In this document: piece by piece, positions 1 through 6,042 of the stretch
Layout of the letters: every line of letters begins with the position of its first letter
Numbering within the stretch: position 1 is the stretch's first letter
From: CAYLNH01 sp964384625
GTDB lineage: Bacteria > Verrucomicrobiota > Lentisphaeria > JABSQK01
DNA length: 9,056 nucleotides
Assembly: GCA_964384625.1 (NCBI GenBank)
Contig: CAYLNH010000288.1
Location: 1-9,056, forward strand
Reading direction: 5' to 3'
Translations under genes and position numbers: made by a program
The notes under the pieces: generated by a model
What the model was told of the DNA's origin: nothing
Databases searched by the model: none
The model's input: the letters and a program-made list of their open reading frames with translations, nothing else

Positions 1-1
1 G

Positions 2-55
2 GACCGGCGCCTGGCCTCCGTCCCTGGCTGGAAAACTTACGCCGAGCCCATCTAG
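2..55 (+). CDS. C-terminal tail of an unidentified protein (partial)
   Basis: One plus-strand frame entering from the left edge reads DRRLASVPGWKTYAEPI and stops at TAG 53-55. The residue mix is protein-like, and an inverted repeat starts 6 bases after the stop, as expected at a gene end. Seventeen residues are too few to assign a family, and the other two forward frames cannot be excluded. The gene would be co-oriented with the cyclase gene downstream, with about 218 bp between them. Confidence 0.3.
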   Translation, partial: DRRLASVPGWKTYAEPI

Positions 56-61
56 ATAAAT

Positions 62-83
62 CCGGCGGAAGTCTTCCCGCCGG
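62..83 (+). terminator. hairpin after the left-edge gene, possible terminator
   Basis: CCGGCGG (62-68) pairs with CCGCCGG (77-83). The loop AAGTCTTC can extend the pairing through GGAAG-T-CTTCC with one bulged C. It lies just after the putative stop at 55. There is no T-run on the plus strand; on the minus strand the 3' side would be TTTATCT. It is therefore a stem-loop at a gene end rather than a textbook intrinsic terminator. Confidence 0.35.
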
Positions 84-170
84 CGACGCAGGTTTAAGCG
101 GCTGATAGAACAGCGGCGGCAGCGGCCGGAATGCTTCGGTATCCGAGCAGTAAAAAAAGAATGGGACCAC

Positions 171-199
171 TTGGCAATTCAGCTTCCGCGGACTAGTTT
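171..199 (+). promoter_or_regulatory. candidate sigma-70-type promoter of the FHA-cyclase gene
   Basis: TTGGCA (171-176, five of six bases of the -35 consensus) is followed after 17 bases by TAGTTT (194-199), a weak -10. Alone it would be marginal, but the same -10 hexamer and spacing occur with a perfect TTGACA upstream of the convergent kinase gene (2875-2903). Transcription would begin near 206 and give a leader of about 68 nt. Confidence 0.35.
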
Positions 200-209
200 A
201 CTAAGGTCA

Positions 210-244
210 CGGGATGCTTACTGAAGCCCTATTTGTAAGCCCCG
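210..244 (+). promoter_or_regulatory. stem-loop in the leader of the FHA-cyclase gene
   Basis: CGGG (210-213) and GCTTAC (216-221) pair with GTAAGC (235-240) and CCCG (241-244). This gives ten base pairs, a 2-nt bulge (AT 214-215) and a 13-nt loop. It lies 29 bases before the ATG at 274 and inside the predicted transcript. The start codon has no clear Shine-Dalgarno sequence, so this structure may matter for translation. It matches no riboswitch class I recognise. Confidence 0.4.
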
Positions 245-273
245 AACTCTGCGAAACATAACCGGGTTCGTGC

Positions 274-1305
274 ATGGCCGCATTTCTCGAAATCCTGATC
301 GATGGGAAACCAACGCGAATCCCAATGGGCAGCGTGGAGACCATCGGCCGTGACAAGTCAAATACCATCCAAATCCAGGATGCCATGGCCTCCCGCAACC
401 ACGCCGTGATCCGGCGGGTCGGCCATGACCAGTACTACCTGATGGACGCCGGCAGCCGCAACGGCTGCTATATCAACAACCAGCGCATCAGCACTCCGAC
501 CCTGATGCGCAACGGCGACAAAGTATCCGTCGGCGAGACCATTGTCTGCTTCATCCAGGACACCTCGGAAGAGGACACCATCGTCGACCCCGAGGAGACG
601 GACCTCGGCGAGACCATCAGTTTTGTCCGTTCGGATATCCGGTCGGTCACGATTCTCGTCGCCGATATCCGCGACTACTCGGGGCTGTCGGAGCGCACGG
701 AGATCAAGGTTCTGTCGAAGCTCATGAGCAAGTGGTTCTACGAGGTCCAGAATCTTATCGAGGAAAACTACGGCAATGTCGACAAGTTCATCGGGGACTG
801 CGTCATGGCATTGTGGGACACCCAGAACAGCGCCGAGATGATGGTCCGCAATTGTCTCAAAGCAGCCCACGCGATCCATGAGCTGACGCATCAGTTGGGC
901 GAGGAGAACCCGGCAATCAACGAGGAACTCAAGATCGGCGTCGGCATCAACACGGGCATTGCGGCTCTGGGCATCGGCCACGAAGCCACTGCGATGGGTG
1001 ACACGGTCAATCTGGCCTTCCGGCTCGAGACCGCGACCAAGGAGCTCAAGCAGGACGTGGTGATCAGCCAGAGCGCCTACAACCTGCTGCCGCAGTCGCT
1101 ATGGGAAGACCGTGAACAGGAGATCATGGTCAAGGGCAAGAAGAACGCCGTGTCGGTAATCGGCATGAGTTTCGGTGAGCTGAAGGGCTTCCTGGAAGAC
1201 ACGGCCCCCGAGGGGGAGGAACGCACCATCCTGGCCAATGACGCGCAGGAAACGATCCCCAAGGTGCAGGACGAAGACACCGAAGCCGGCGACGAAGACG
1301 AGTAG
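274..1305 (+). CDS. FHA domain-class III (IIIb-type) adenylate cyclase
   Basis: A predicted cytosolic enzyme that makes cAMP from ATP, with an N-terminal phosphothreonine-binding FHA domain. The FHA domain (about residues 4-93) has GR 25-26, the S40-R-N-H43 motif and N63-G64. The cyclase domain (about 120-298) keeps every catalytic position: metal Asp131 (VADIR) and Asp175 (FIGD), adenine-specifying Lys171, Thr239 at the second specificity position (where IIIa enzymes have Asp, so IIIb-like), Asn246 and Arg250. There is no signal peptide or membrane segment. The linker and acidic tail carry four similar Thr-Ile motifs, at T102, T114, T318 and T327, which are plausible phosphorylation sites. 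The ATG is chosen because the FHA fold begins immediately after it; no ribosome binding site is obvious. It converges on the receiver-kinase gene, 126 bp away. The family is certain; ATP rather than GTP use is inferred. Confidence 0.93.
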   Translation: MAAFLEILIDGKPTRIPMGSVETIGRDKSNTIQIQDAMASRNHAVIRRVGHDQYYLMDAGSRNGCYINNQRISTPTLMRNGDKVSVGETIVCFIQDTSEEDTIVDPEETDLGETISFVRSDIRSVTILVADIRDYSGLSERTEIKVLSKLMSKWFYEVQNLIEENYGNVDKFIGDCVMALWDTQNSAEMMVRNCLKAAHAIHELTHQLGEENPAINEELKIGVGINTGIAALGIGHEATAMGDTVNLAFRLETATKELKQDVVISQSAYNLLPQSLWEDREQEIMVKGKKNAVSVIGMSFGELKGFLEDTAPEGEERTILANDAQETIPKVQDEDTEAGDEDE

Positions 1306-1431
1306 TTCCTGTCGCGCCGAACGCTTTTTCCACAGCCGGCAACGTCCATCCCCCGATGCACAAGAATCACTCGCTGACGAACGGATCCCTGCCCTGAACC
1401 GTCACCTCCTCCGGCGCCCCCGGACTCGCCG

Positions 1432-2775
1432 CTAGCGCCAGTCGGTGGTGTCGATGACCACTTCCCGGGAGACGTTGAAGATGTCATCCCGAGCACAGAT
1501 TTCGGCGAACGCATCGCGGATCTCGCCGGCATCCTGGTACCGATCGTCCGGACTCTTCTTCAGCATCCGGCCGAGAATGTTCTGGATGTTCGGCGGGAAG
1601 TCCGGGTCGAGCTTGCCGGGCTCTTCCGGCAGTTCGTACTGGATCAGATGGGCGTACCGGGAGATGCTGTCGGCAATAAACGGTTTGCGGCCGAGCAGCA
1701 GTTCGTACGTGAGCACGCCAAGCGAGAAGATGTCCGCCCGGTGGTCTACCCGGGACGACGTAAAGCCTTCCGGCGACAGGTAGGCCGGCGACCCGATCAA
1801 CTCGTAGGTCATGGTCAGGTCGGAATCGGGCATCTTGGCAATGCCGAAGTCGGTGACCTTGGCATTGAGTTTGCGGTCGATGATGATGTTGTGCGGCTTG
1901 ATATCGCGATGGCAGATTCCTTCGCCGTGAATGGCGCTGAGGGCATCGGCGATTTCCGCAACAATCTTGAGTTTCTGGCGCAGGTCCAGCTTCGCGTGAT
2001 TGACGATGTAATAGTCCAGCGATTTGCCGCGGATGTATTCCATCACCATGTACGGCACGTTTTCTTCATCGGTCAGACCGTAGTCATACATCTCCACCAC
2101 ATTCTTGTGGCGCACGGCGGCAATGGCTTCTGCTTCTTTGAGGAAGCGTTCCAGCGACTTGTCGGTGTGGATCTGTGTAATCAGCGTTGGTTTGAGGATT
2201 TTCAAGGCGAAACGCCGATGTTGGGGGTCATCGCGTTTCTGCGCCATGAAGACAATGCCGATATTGCCCTCGCCCAGGACCTGGAGGATTTTGTACTCCC
2301 CGAAGAACCGGCGGTTGGTCAAGTTGAAGATCGTGGTGGAGTCGCTCGACTCGTTCTGGTCTTTGAGTCGCTGATGTTCCGACAACGCGTTCTGAATCGT
2401 CTTCTTGATCTGCGAGAAGTCGAAGGGCTTGGAAATGTAGTCGTAAGCGCCGTTCTTCATACATTCGACGGCGGCCTCGATGGCGGGCTTGCCGGTGATG
2501 ATGATGACGGGGACCAACGGGTAGGCCTTGCGCAGTTTGGTGAGCAACTGGATGCCGGACAGCCGCGGCATCATCACATCGGTGATCACCGCGTTGAACT
2601 CCTGTTCCTTGACCTTCTCCAACGCATCCATACCGTCCGCGGCCTCTTCGACGGTGAACTTCTGGCGCTCAAGGAGGCGACGCAGCAGCTTTCTTATCCC
2701 TGTGTCGTCATCCACGACCAGCACACTGTATTGTCTGGCGCGAAGGCCGATCTGGGTCGTATCGGATCCCGGCAT
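1432..2775 (-). CDS. response regulator receiver-Ser/Thr protein kinase fusion
   Basis: A 447-aa soluble protein coupling two-component signalling to a Hanks-type kinase. The receiver domain (about 15-135) has acidic residues D22-D24, phosphoacceptor Asp66 (ITDVMMP), Thr94 and Lys116 followed by PF. The kinase domain (about 160-430) has the glycine loop GEGNIG 168-173, Lys192, helix-C Glu214, the HRDIKPHN loop with Asp291, Lys293 and Asn296, DFG 309-311 and SPE 334-336. T321 and T323 in the activation loop could be autophosphorylated. All residues needed for activity of both domains are present. Most bacterial Hanks kinases carry an extracellular sensor behind a membrane helix; here the receiver takes that place. 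A weak GAGG (minus strand of 2786-2789) lies 10 nt before the ATG. No histidine kinase lies in the window. The FHA-cyclase next door is a plausible partner or substrate, but this is inference. Confidence 0.95.
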   Translation of the reverse strand: MPGSDTTQIGLRARQYSVLVVDDDTGIRKLLRRLLERQKFTVEEAADGMDALEKVKEQEFNAVITDVMMPRLSGIQLLTKLRKAYPLVPVIIITGKPAIEAAVECMKNGAYDYISKPFDFSQIKKTIQNALSEHQRLKDQNESSDSTTIFNLTNRRFFGEYKILQVLGEGNIGIVFMAQKRDDPQHRRFALKILKPTLITQIHTDKSLERFLKEAEAIAAVRHKNVVEMYDYGLTDEENVPYMVMEYIRGKSLDYYIVNHAKLDLRQKLKIVAEIADALSAIHGEGICHRDIKPHNIIIDRKLNAKVTDFGIAKMPDSDLTMTYELIGSPAYLSPEGFTSSRVDHRADIFSLGVLTYELLLGRKPFIADSISRYAHLIQYELPEEPGKLDPDFPPNIQNILGRMLKKSPDDRYQDAGEIRDAFAEICARDDIFNVSREVVIDTTDWR

Positions 2776-2785
2776 CTGGCTACAG

Positions 2786-2789
2786 CCTC
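2786..2789 (-). promoter_or_regulatory. weak ribosome binding site of the receiver-kinase gene
   Basis: GAGG on the minus strand, 10 nt before the ATG at 2775. Spacing is slightly long and the match short, so support for the start comes mainly from the receiver domain beginning within about 15 residues of it. Confidence 0.35.
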
Positions 2790-2819
2790 GAAGGTTGCGG
2801 CGAAATTTCAGCGATTTAC

Positions 2820-2848
2820 TTGGTTTTCCGGAGGGTCGACGTTAGGTT
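2820..2848 (+). promoter_or_regulatory. candidate promoter for mreC
   Basis: TTGGTT (2820-2825), a 17-nt spacer and TAGGTT (2843-2848), in the gap between the divergent kinase and mreC genes. Each hexamer is a weak match. The TAG-N-TT shape with 17-nt spacing resembles the two other candidate promoters here. Low confidence. Confidence 0.22.
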
Positions 2849-2874
2849 CACCTCAGGAGTGTCCGCTACGCTCA

Positions 2875-2903
2875 AAACTACGTCCACCCCGGGGCAGTGT
2901 CAA
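2875..2903 (-). promoter_or_regulatory. promoter of the receiver-kinase gene
   Basis: Read on the minus strand, a perfect -35 TTGACA (2898-2903) is followed after exactly 17 bases by TAGTTT (2875-2880). Transcription would start near 2868, giving a leader of about 92 nt before the ATG at 2775. The arrangement is nearly identical to the candidate before the FHA-cyclase gene. Confidence 0.5.
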
Positions 2904-2930
2904 CTGGTGTGAGCGCGAAAGTCGGACAAA

Positions 2931-2969
2931 AGGAGGCAACCTGAAGCGGCCGTTCCCGGCCGTATTCCC
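2931..2969 (+). promoter_or_regulatory. distant Shine-Dalgarno plus hairpin before mreC
   Basis: A perfect AGGAGG (2931-2936) lies 33 nt before the mreC ATG at 2970, too far for direct use. Between them a perfect 6-bp stem, CGGCCG 2947-2952 with CGGCCG 2957-2962 and a TTCC loop, would shorten the effective distance to about 17 nt. No ATG, GTG or TTG occurs in the mreC frame between the preceding stop (2910-2912) and 2970. A CTG at 2941, four bases after AGGAGG, opens a 22-codon frame ending at TGA 3007-3009 and overlapping the start of mreC, so a leader peptide is an alternative. Confidence 0.4.
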
Positions 2970-3797
2970 ATGCGTACCCCCGGTGCCAGAGTACTTGCGT
3001 TCGGCCTGATTGTGGCCGGCCTGGTTTTTCTCGGGCTGTGGCGTTTTACCACGTTCGGCCGGCGGCTGGTCAGTGACTTTCTGTCACCGTTTCACGAGCA
3101 CGCGGATGCCTTCGCCGGCGACCCGGAGAAACAGGCACTGGCCGGCAGGAGCAAAGCCGAACTGGTCAGCGAAGTGGCTGAACTCCGCGCGGAACTGCAG
3201 GAACACCGCGGCGCCGACCTGCGGGCCGCCGCCCTCGCCCGCGAAAACGAGGACCTGCGCGGCCTGCTCAAATTGCCCGAACGCACCGACTACGACTACG
3301 TCGCCTGTCGCGTCGTCACCCGGGACCCCGCCGCCGGCGGCCGGCGGCTGCGAATCAGTCGCGGCAGCAAGGCGGGCATCCGGCCGGGACAGGCTGTGCT
3401 CGCCGGCAAATGGCTGCTCGGCCGGGTTCTCGAAGCGTCGGAGGAATCGGCCCTGGTCATCACGATCAGCGATCCCAACTGCAAAGTGCCGGCGCGGCTG
3501 GTCGGCCTGCCGGCCTTCGGCGTCCTGATGGGCGAAGGTGAGGAACGCTGGAAGAGCCAGCCGTATTGCCTGCTCAAGCACCTGCCCCGCGACCTCGATT
3601 ACCAGGAAGGTACGCCGGTAGTCTCCTCGCCGTTCAGTGAGGATATGCCGCCGGATCTGCCGATCGGCGTCCTCGAACCGCGCGGCAAAGCCAAACTGGT
3701 GTTGACGGTCGATCAGCTCTACAAGAATGCCTGGGTCAAGCCGGGCGCCTTCAAAACGAAAGCCGGCGTGGTCGTCGTCTTGATCGCCCGCCGCTGA
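2970..3797 (+). CDS. mreC: rod shape-determining protein MreC
   Basis: MreC is the periplasmic scaffold of the elongasome, linking MreB and MreD to lateral wall synthesis. This 275-aa protein is of usual length. A single N-terminal membrane anchor (about residues 8-24) follows a short basic stretch. A predicted coiled coil (about 60-100) ends in ENEDLRGLL, the typical junction before the beta domain. The beta-rich region (about 105-275) shows the family pattern: RDP, ISRGSKAGIRPGQAV, LLGRV, an SDPN-VPA segment, and near the end PPDLPIGVLEP. The final beta strand (GVVVVLIARR) lies at the C-terminus, so the protein looks complete. mreB and mreD are absent from both sides, unlike the usual mreBCD cluster. 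serA follows in the same direction after 246 bp, with hairpins between. The start is set by the lack of any other start codon in frame. Confidence 0.9.
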   Translation: MRTPGARVLAFGLIVAGLVFLGLWRFTTFGRRLVSDFLSPFHEHADAFAGDPEKQALAGRSKAELVSEVAELRAELQEHRGADLRAAALARENEDLRGLLKLPERTDYDYVACRVVTRDPAAGGRRLRISRGSKAGIRPGQAVLAGKWLLGRVLEASEESALVITISDPNCKVPARLVGLPAFGVLMGEGEERWKSQPYCLLKHLPRDLDYQEGTPVVSSPFSEDMPPDLPIGVLEPRGKAKLVLTVDQLYKNAWVKPGAFKTKAGVVVVLIARR

Positions 3798-3851
3798 CGC
3801 CGGGCGCGGGGAGAACATGGGGACGGCATCCGGACAGCAGACCAGGCAGTG

Positions 3852-3868
3852 TTCCAGCGGCGCTGGAA
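3852..3868 (+). repeat. perfect hairpin after mreC
   Basis: TTCCAGC (3852-3858), loop GGC and GCTGGAA (3862-3868) form a perfect 7-bp stem 54 bases past the mreC stop. No T-run follows on either strand, so it could be a processing or pausing structure rather than an intrinsic terminator. Confidence 0.45.
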
Positions 3869-3954
3869 AGCCGGAAAAACGCCCCTCCGGTCACGGCGCG
3901 CACTTCCGCCGTTCGCCCCGTGGGGATGGCATTCTGCGACGGGCGCGATATGTT

Positions 3955-3970
3955 GGCCGTCTCCACGGCC
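3955..3970 (+). repeat. perfect hairpin upstream of serA
   Basis: GGCCGT (3955-3960), loop CTCC and ACGGCC (3965-3970) form a 6-bp stem that two T-G wobble pairs can extend. It lies 73 bases before the serA start, possibly in the serA leader. It matches no riboswitch I know. Confidence 0.35.
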
Positions 3971-4043
3971 GGCGACTCCACGTTGCCGCCGGGGAAGAAG
4001 CTGACCGGCAACTCCAATTCCAACAAGACTGACGCATTCTCTG

Positions 4044-5627
4044 ATGTACAATATTCTGATTACCGGCAAACTGGCGCAGGTCGGCATCGACCGCCTGCGC
4101 GCTGAAGGCGATATCCAGGTGGACTACCGACCGGATCTCGAGTATGAGGAGATCCTGGGGTGCATTGACAACTATCACTGCATTGTGACGCGCTCCGAGA
4201 CGCCGATCACCGCCGAGCTGATTGATCGCGCGACGCAACTCAAGGTCGTCGCGCGGGCCGCCGTCGGCATCGCCAATATCGATGTGGCGCATGCCACGGA
4301 GAAGGGCATCCTGGTGATGAACACGCCGGGGAAGAACACGAACTCCGCGGCGGAACTGGCCATGGCCCTGCTGCTGGCGGCGGCGCGGCATGTGCCGCGG
4401 GCGCATCAGGCGATGGACCACGGCGGCTGGGACCGGCACCGGTTTCAAGGTACTGAGCTACTTGGCAAAACCCTCGGCATTCTCGGGCTCGGCCATGTGG
4501 GGCACCGCATGGCACGCTTCGGCCTCGGATTCGATATGCGCGTGATCGCCTGCGACCCGTACATCGCCGACGCCGAGTTCGAACGGCACCGGGTCGAAAA
4601 GGTCGACCTCCAGACCCTGCTGGCTGAAAGCGACGTGGTCTCAGTGCATACGCCGAAGAACGAAGAAACCACCGGCATGATCGGCGCCGCCGAAATCGCG
4701 GCCATGCGCCCCGGCGTGATCATCATCAATGCTGCCCGCGGCGGCATCGTCGACGAGCCGGCCCTGCTCCACGCGCTTGACGCCGGCCACGTGGCCTGTG
4801 CCGGGATCGATACGTGGTCGCGCGAACCGATGACCGACAATCCCTTTGCCGACCACGATCGCGTGGTCATGAGCCCGCATATCGGGGCGTCCACCCGCGA
4901 GGCACAGATCCGCATCGCCGAAACCATCGCCGACCAAGTGCCCAAGGCCCTGCGCGGCGACATCGTCGACGCCCCGGTGAACATGCCGCAGATCCGCGTG
5001 CTCGAGGGCAACCTGATGACGGCCTACACCGTCCTGGCCGAAAAACTCGGCACCTTCGCCGCGCAGTACATCGACTTCGATCCAGACCGCATCGAGGTGA
5101 AGTACCGCGGCGACATCGCGCAGCACGACTGCCGGCTGCTGCGGCTGGCTTTCCTCAAGGGCTTCCTCGGATTTGACCACGACTACATCAGCTACGTCAA
5201 CGCCGAACAACGGGCCGACTCCTGCGGCATCCACGTGGTCGATGTGGAAGATCCCGGCTTCGCCGACTACGAAAGCGCCATCAAATTCAGCTTGACCCGG
5301 CACCAGAAACAAACCTGTACGGTGGGGGGTGTGGTTTTCTCGGGACCGCACCCGCGACTCACCCTGATCGACGGCTTCACCTACGAAGAGGAGCCCGCCG
5401 GCAACTTCCTCGTCGTCGTCTGCCGGCCGCGGATCGGCATCGTCAGCAACATCGCCTCACTGCTGGACGGGAAACGGATCATCATCCAGAACTTCGCCTT
5501 CGCCTATCACCGCGATTCCAAGCGTAACATGTTCCTTATCCGCGTCGCCGACGCGGTCGGCGACGCAGACCTGGAGGACTTCCGCCGTCACCCGGACATC
5601 ACGGCCGCCCACAGCATCCGATTGTAG
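4044..5627 (+). CDS. serA: D-3-phosphoglycerate dehydrogenase, long type with ACT domain
   Basis: Catalyses the first step of serine synthesis, NAD-dependent oxidation of 3-phosphoglycerate to 3-phosphohydroxypyruvate, in the cytosol. Its 527 aa match the long, ASB-plus-ACT form. The substrate and NAD domains (1 to about 310) show NTPGKNTNSAAE 93-104, the nucleotide loop GLGHVG 148-153 with Asp171 ending the second strand, and the catalytic triad Arg232 (AARGGIVDE), Glu261 (SREP) and His279 (SPHIGAST). An intervening ASB-like domain (about 318-450) precedes a C-terminal ACT domain (about 452-527). By eye, the ACT positions that bind serine in characterised enzymes (motif DRPG and the Asn of VNI) are replaced: CRPR 460-463 and Ile480. 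Feedback inhibition may thus be lost or altered. No Shine-Dalgarno precedes the ATG, but the family N-terminus (MYNILITGKL) fits this start. No other serine-pathway gene is nearby. Confidence 0.96.
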   Translation: MYNILITGKLAQVGIDRLRAEGDIQVDYRPDLEYEEILGCIDNYHCIVTRSETPITAELIDRATQLKVVARAAVGIANIDVAHATEKGILVMNTPGKNTNSAAELAMALLLAAARHVPRAHQAMDHGGWDRHRFQGTELLGKTLGILGLGHVGHRMARFGLGFDMRVIACDPYIADAEFERHRVEKVDLQTLLAESDVVSVHTPKNEETTGMIGAAEIAAMRPGVIIINAARGGIVDEPALLHALDAGHVACAGIDTWSREPMTDNPFADHDRVVMSPHIGASTREAQIRIAETIADQVPKALRGDIVDAPVNMPQIRVLEGNLMTAYTVLAEKLGTFAAQYIDFDPDRIEVKYRGDIAQHDCRLLRLAFLKGFLGFDHDYISYVNAEQRADSCGIHVVDVEDPGFADYESAIKFSLTRHQKQTCTVGGVVFSGPHPRLTLIDGFTYEEEPAGNFLVVVCRPRIGIVSNIASLLDGKRIIIQNFAFAYHRDSKRNMFLIRVADAVGDADLEDFRRHPDITAAHSIRL

Positions 5628-5700
5628 GCCGTCAGGGCGATGCCCCGGAGCGCTGCACCGCGCCGCAGATCCCCTGGAGTTTCAGCGGCAAAACACCGTT

Positions 5701-5717
5701 GCTGCCTGTTCGGCAGC
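5701..5717 (+). repeat. perfect hairpin downstream of serA
   Basis: GCTGCC (5701-5706), loop TGTTC and GGCAGC (5712-5717). It lies 73 bases after the serA stop. There is no T-run on the plus strand, so termination is possible but unsupported. Confidence 0.35.
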
Positions 5718-5783
5718 CATAGGCCTTGGGGCCGTCGCGGCGGCGGGGCTGCCCCCCGCATCCGGTCCGCAACATTCGGGTTC

Positions 5784-5795
5784 CCGACCGGTCGG
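5784..5795. repeat. 12-bp perfect palindrome
   Basis: CCGACCGGTCGG reads the same on both strands. A looser dyad, TTCCGG 5806-5811 with CCGGAA 5823-5828, follows. The role is unknown; they may belong to the same repeat-rich block as 5861-6042. Confidence 0.4.
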
Positions 5796-5860
5796 AAGTT
5801 CCGCCTTCCGGCAGCACGCCGGCCGGAAAGCGAACAACCTGCGATATCCCAGTCCTGCTT

Positions 5861-6042
5861 GCATTACAGCATTTTGGCTTTTTCTGTGGCCGGAACTCCG
5901 CACGCTGAAGGCGTGCTGGTTTCAAGCCTGGGGTTGGCGAAGACGACCCCGGGGATGAGTGGTAAGACGGTTCAACGCTGAAAGCGTTGCAGTAGGCTTT
6001 GCTCGATCAGCGGCTACAGCTTTTACGAAAATGCTGCAGTGC
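5861..6042. repeat. inverted-repeat-bounded palindromic element (REP/MITE-like)
   Basis: The ends are imperfect inverted copies. Minus-strand 5861-5875 and plus-strand 6028-6042 both read AAAATGCTGYARTGC (13 of 15 identical), and each is preceded at the same 8-nt distance by ACAG (5884-5887 and 6016-6019). Inside lie three stem-loops: CACGC-TGAAG-GCGTG (5901-5915), an 8-bp stem with one wobble pair at 5927-5934/5946-5953, and CAACGC-TGAAA-GCGTTG (5973-5989). The outer two share the core CGCTGAARGCG. This core resembles intergenic repeats I recall from PVC genomes; that link is memory-based. No transposase is encoded, so any mobility would depend on an enzyme elsewhere. Confidence 0.55.

Larger units (their letters stand above)
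3798..4043 (+). other. mreC-serA intergenic region with hairpins and ambiguous coding signal
   Basis: This 246-bp gap holds two perfect stem-loops, described separately. An ATG frame, 3817-4032 (71 codons), begins 19 bases after the mreC stop behind a GGAG only three bases away and ends 11 bases before serA, but its product is Arg/Gly-rich and family-less. A different frame (codons starting at 3818, open to 4105) has clearly GC-rich third positions between about 3850 and 4020 and a more natural residue mix, yet no convincing start, and it overlaps serA. I do not call a gene. Confidence 0.4.

Noticed and set aside
358..981. 207-codon minus-strand open frame opposite the FHA-cyclase gene
   Set aside because: Antisense shadow. 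The plus-strand protein contains all catalytic cyclase residues.
1306..1431. Bidirectional terminator between the convergent signalling genes
   Set aside because: Only short, poorly paired dyads are visible. The TTTTT near 1324 is not preceded by a convincing stem.
1648..3009. 453-codon plus-strand open frame opposite the receiver-kinase gene
   Set aside because: It is fully antisense to a gene with unmistakable receiver and kinase motifs. Its product has no recognisable motif and is a mirror-frame by-product of GC-rich wobble positions.
3084..3818. 244-codon minus-strand open frame opposite mreC
   Set aside because: Antisense to a complete MreC with anchor, coiled coil and beta domain; the product is compositionally biased.
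3817..4032. 71-codon frame between mreC and serA
   Set aside because: Position and a GGAG look operon-like, but the site is only three bases from the ATG, the product is Arg/Gly-rich without a family, third-position bias favours another frame, and two hairpins lie within it.
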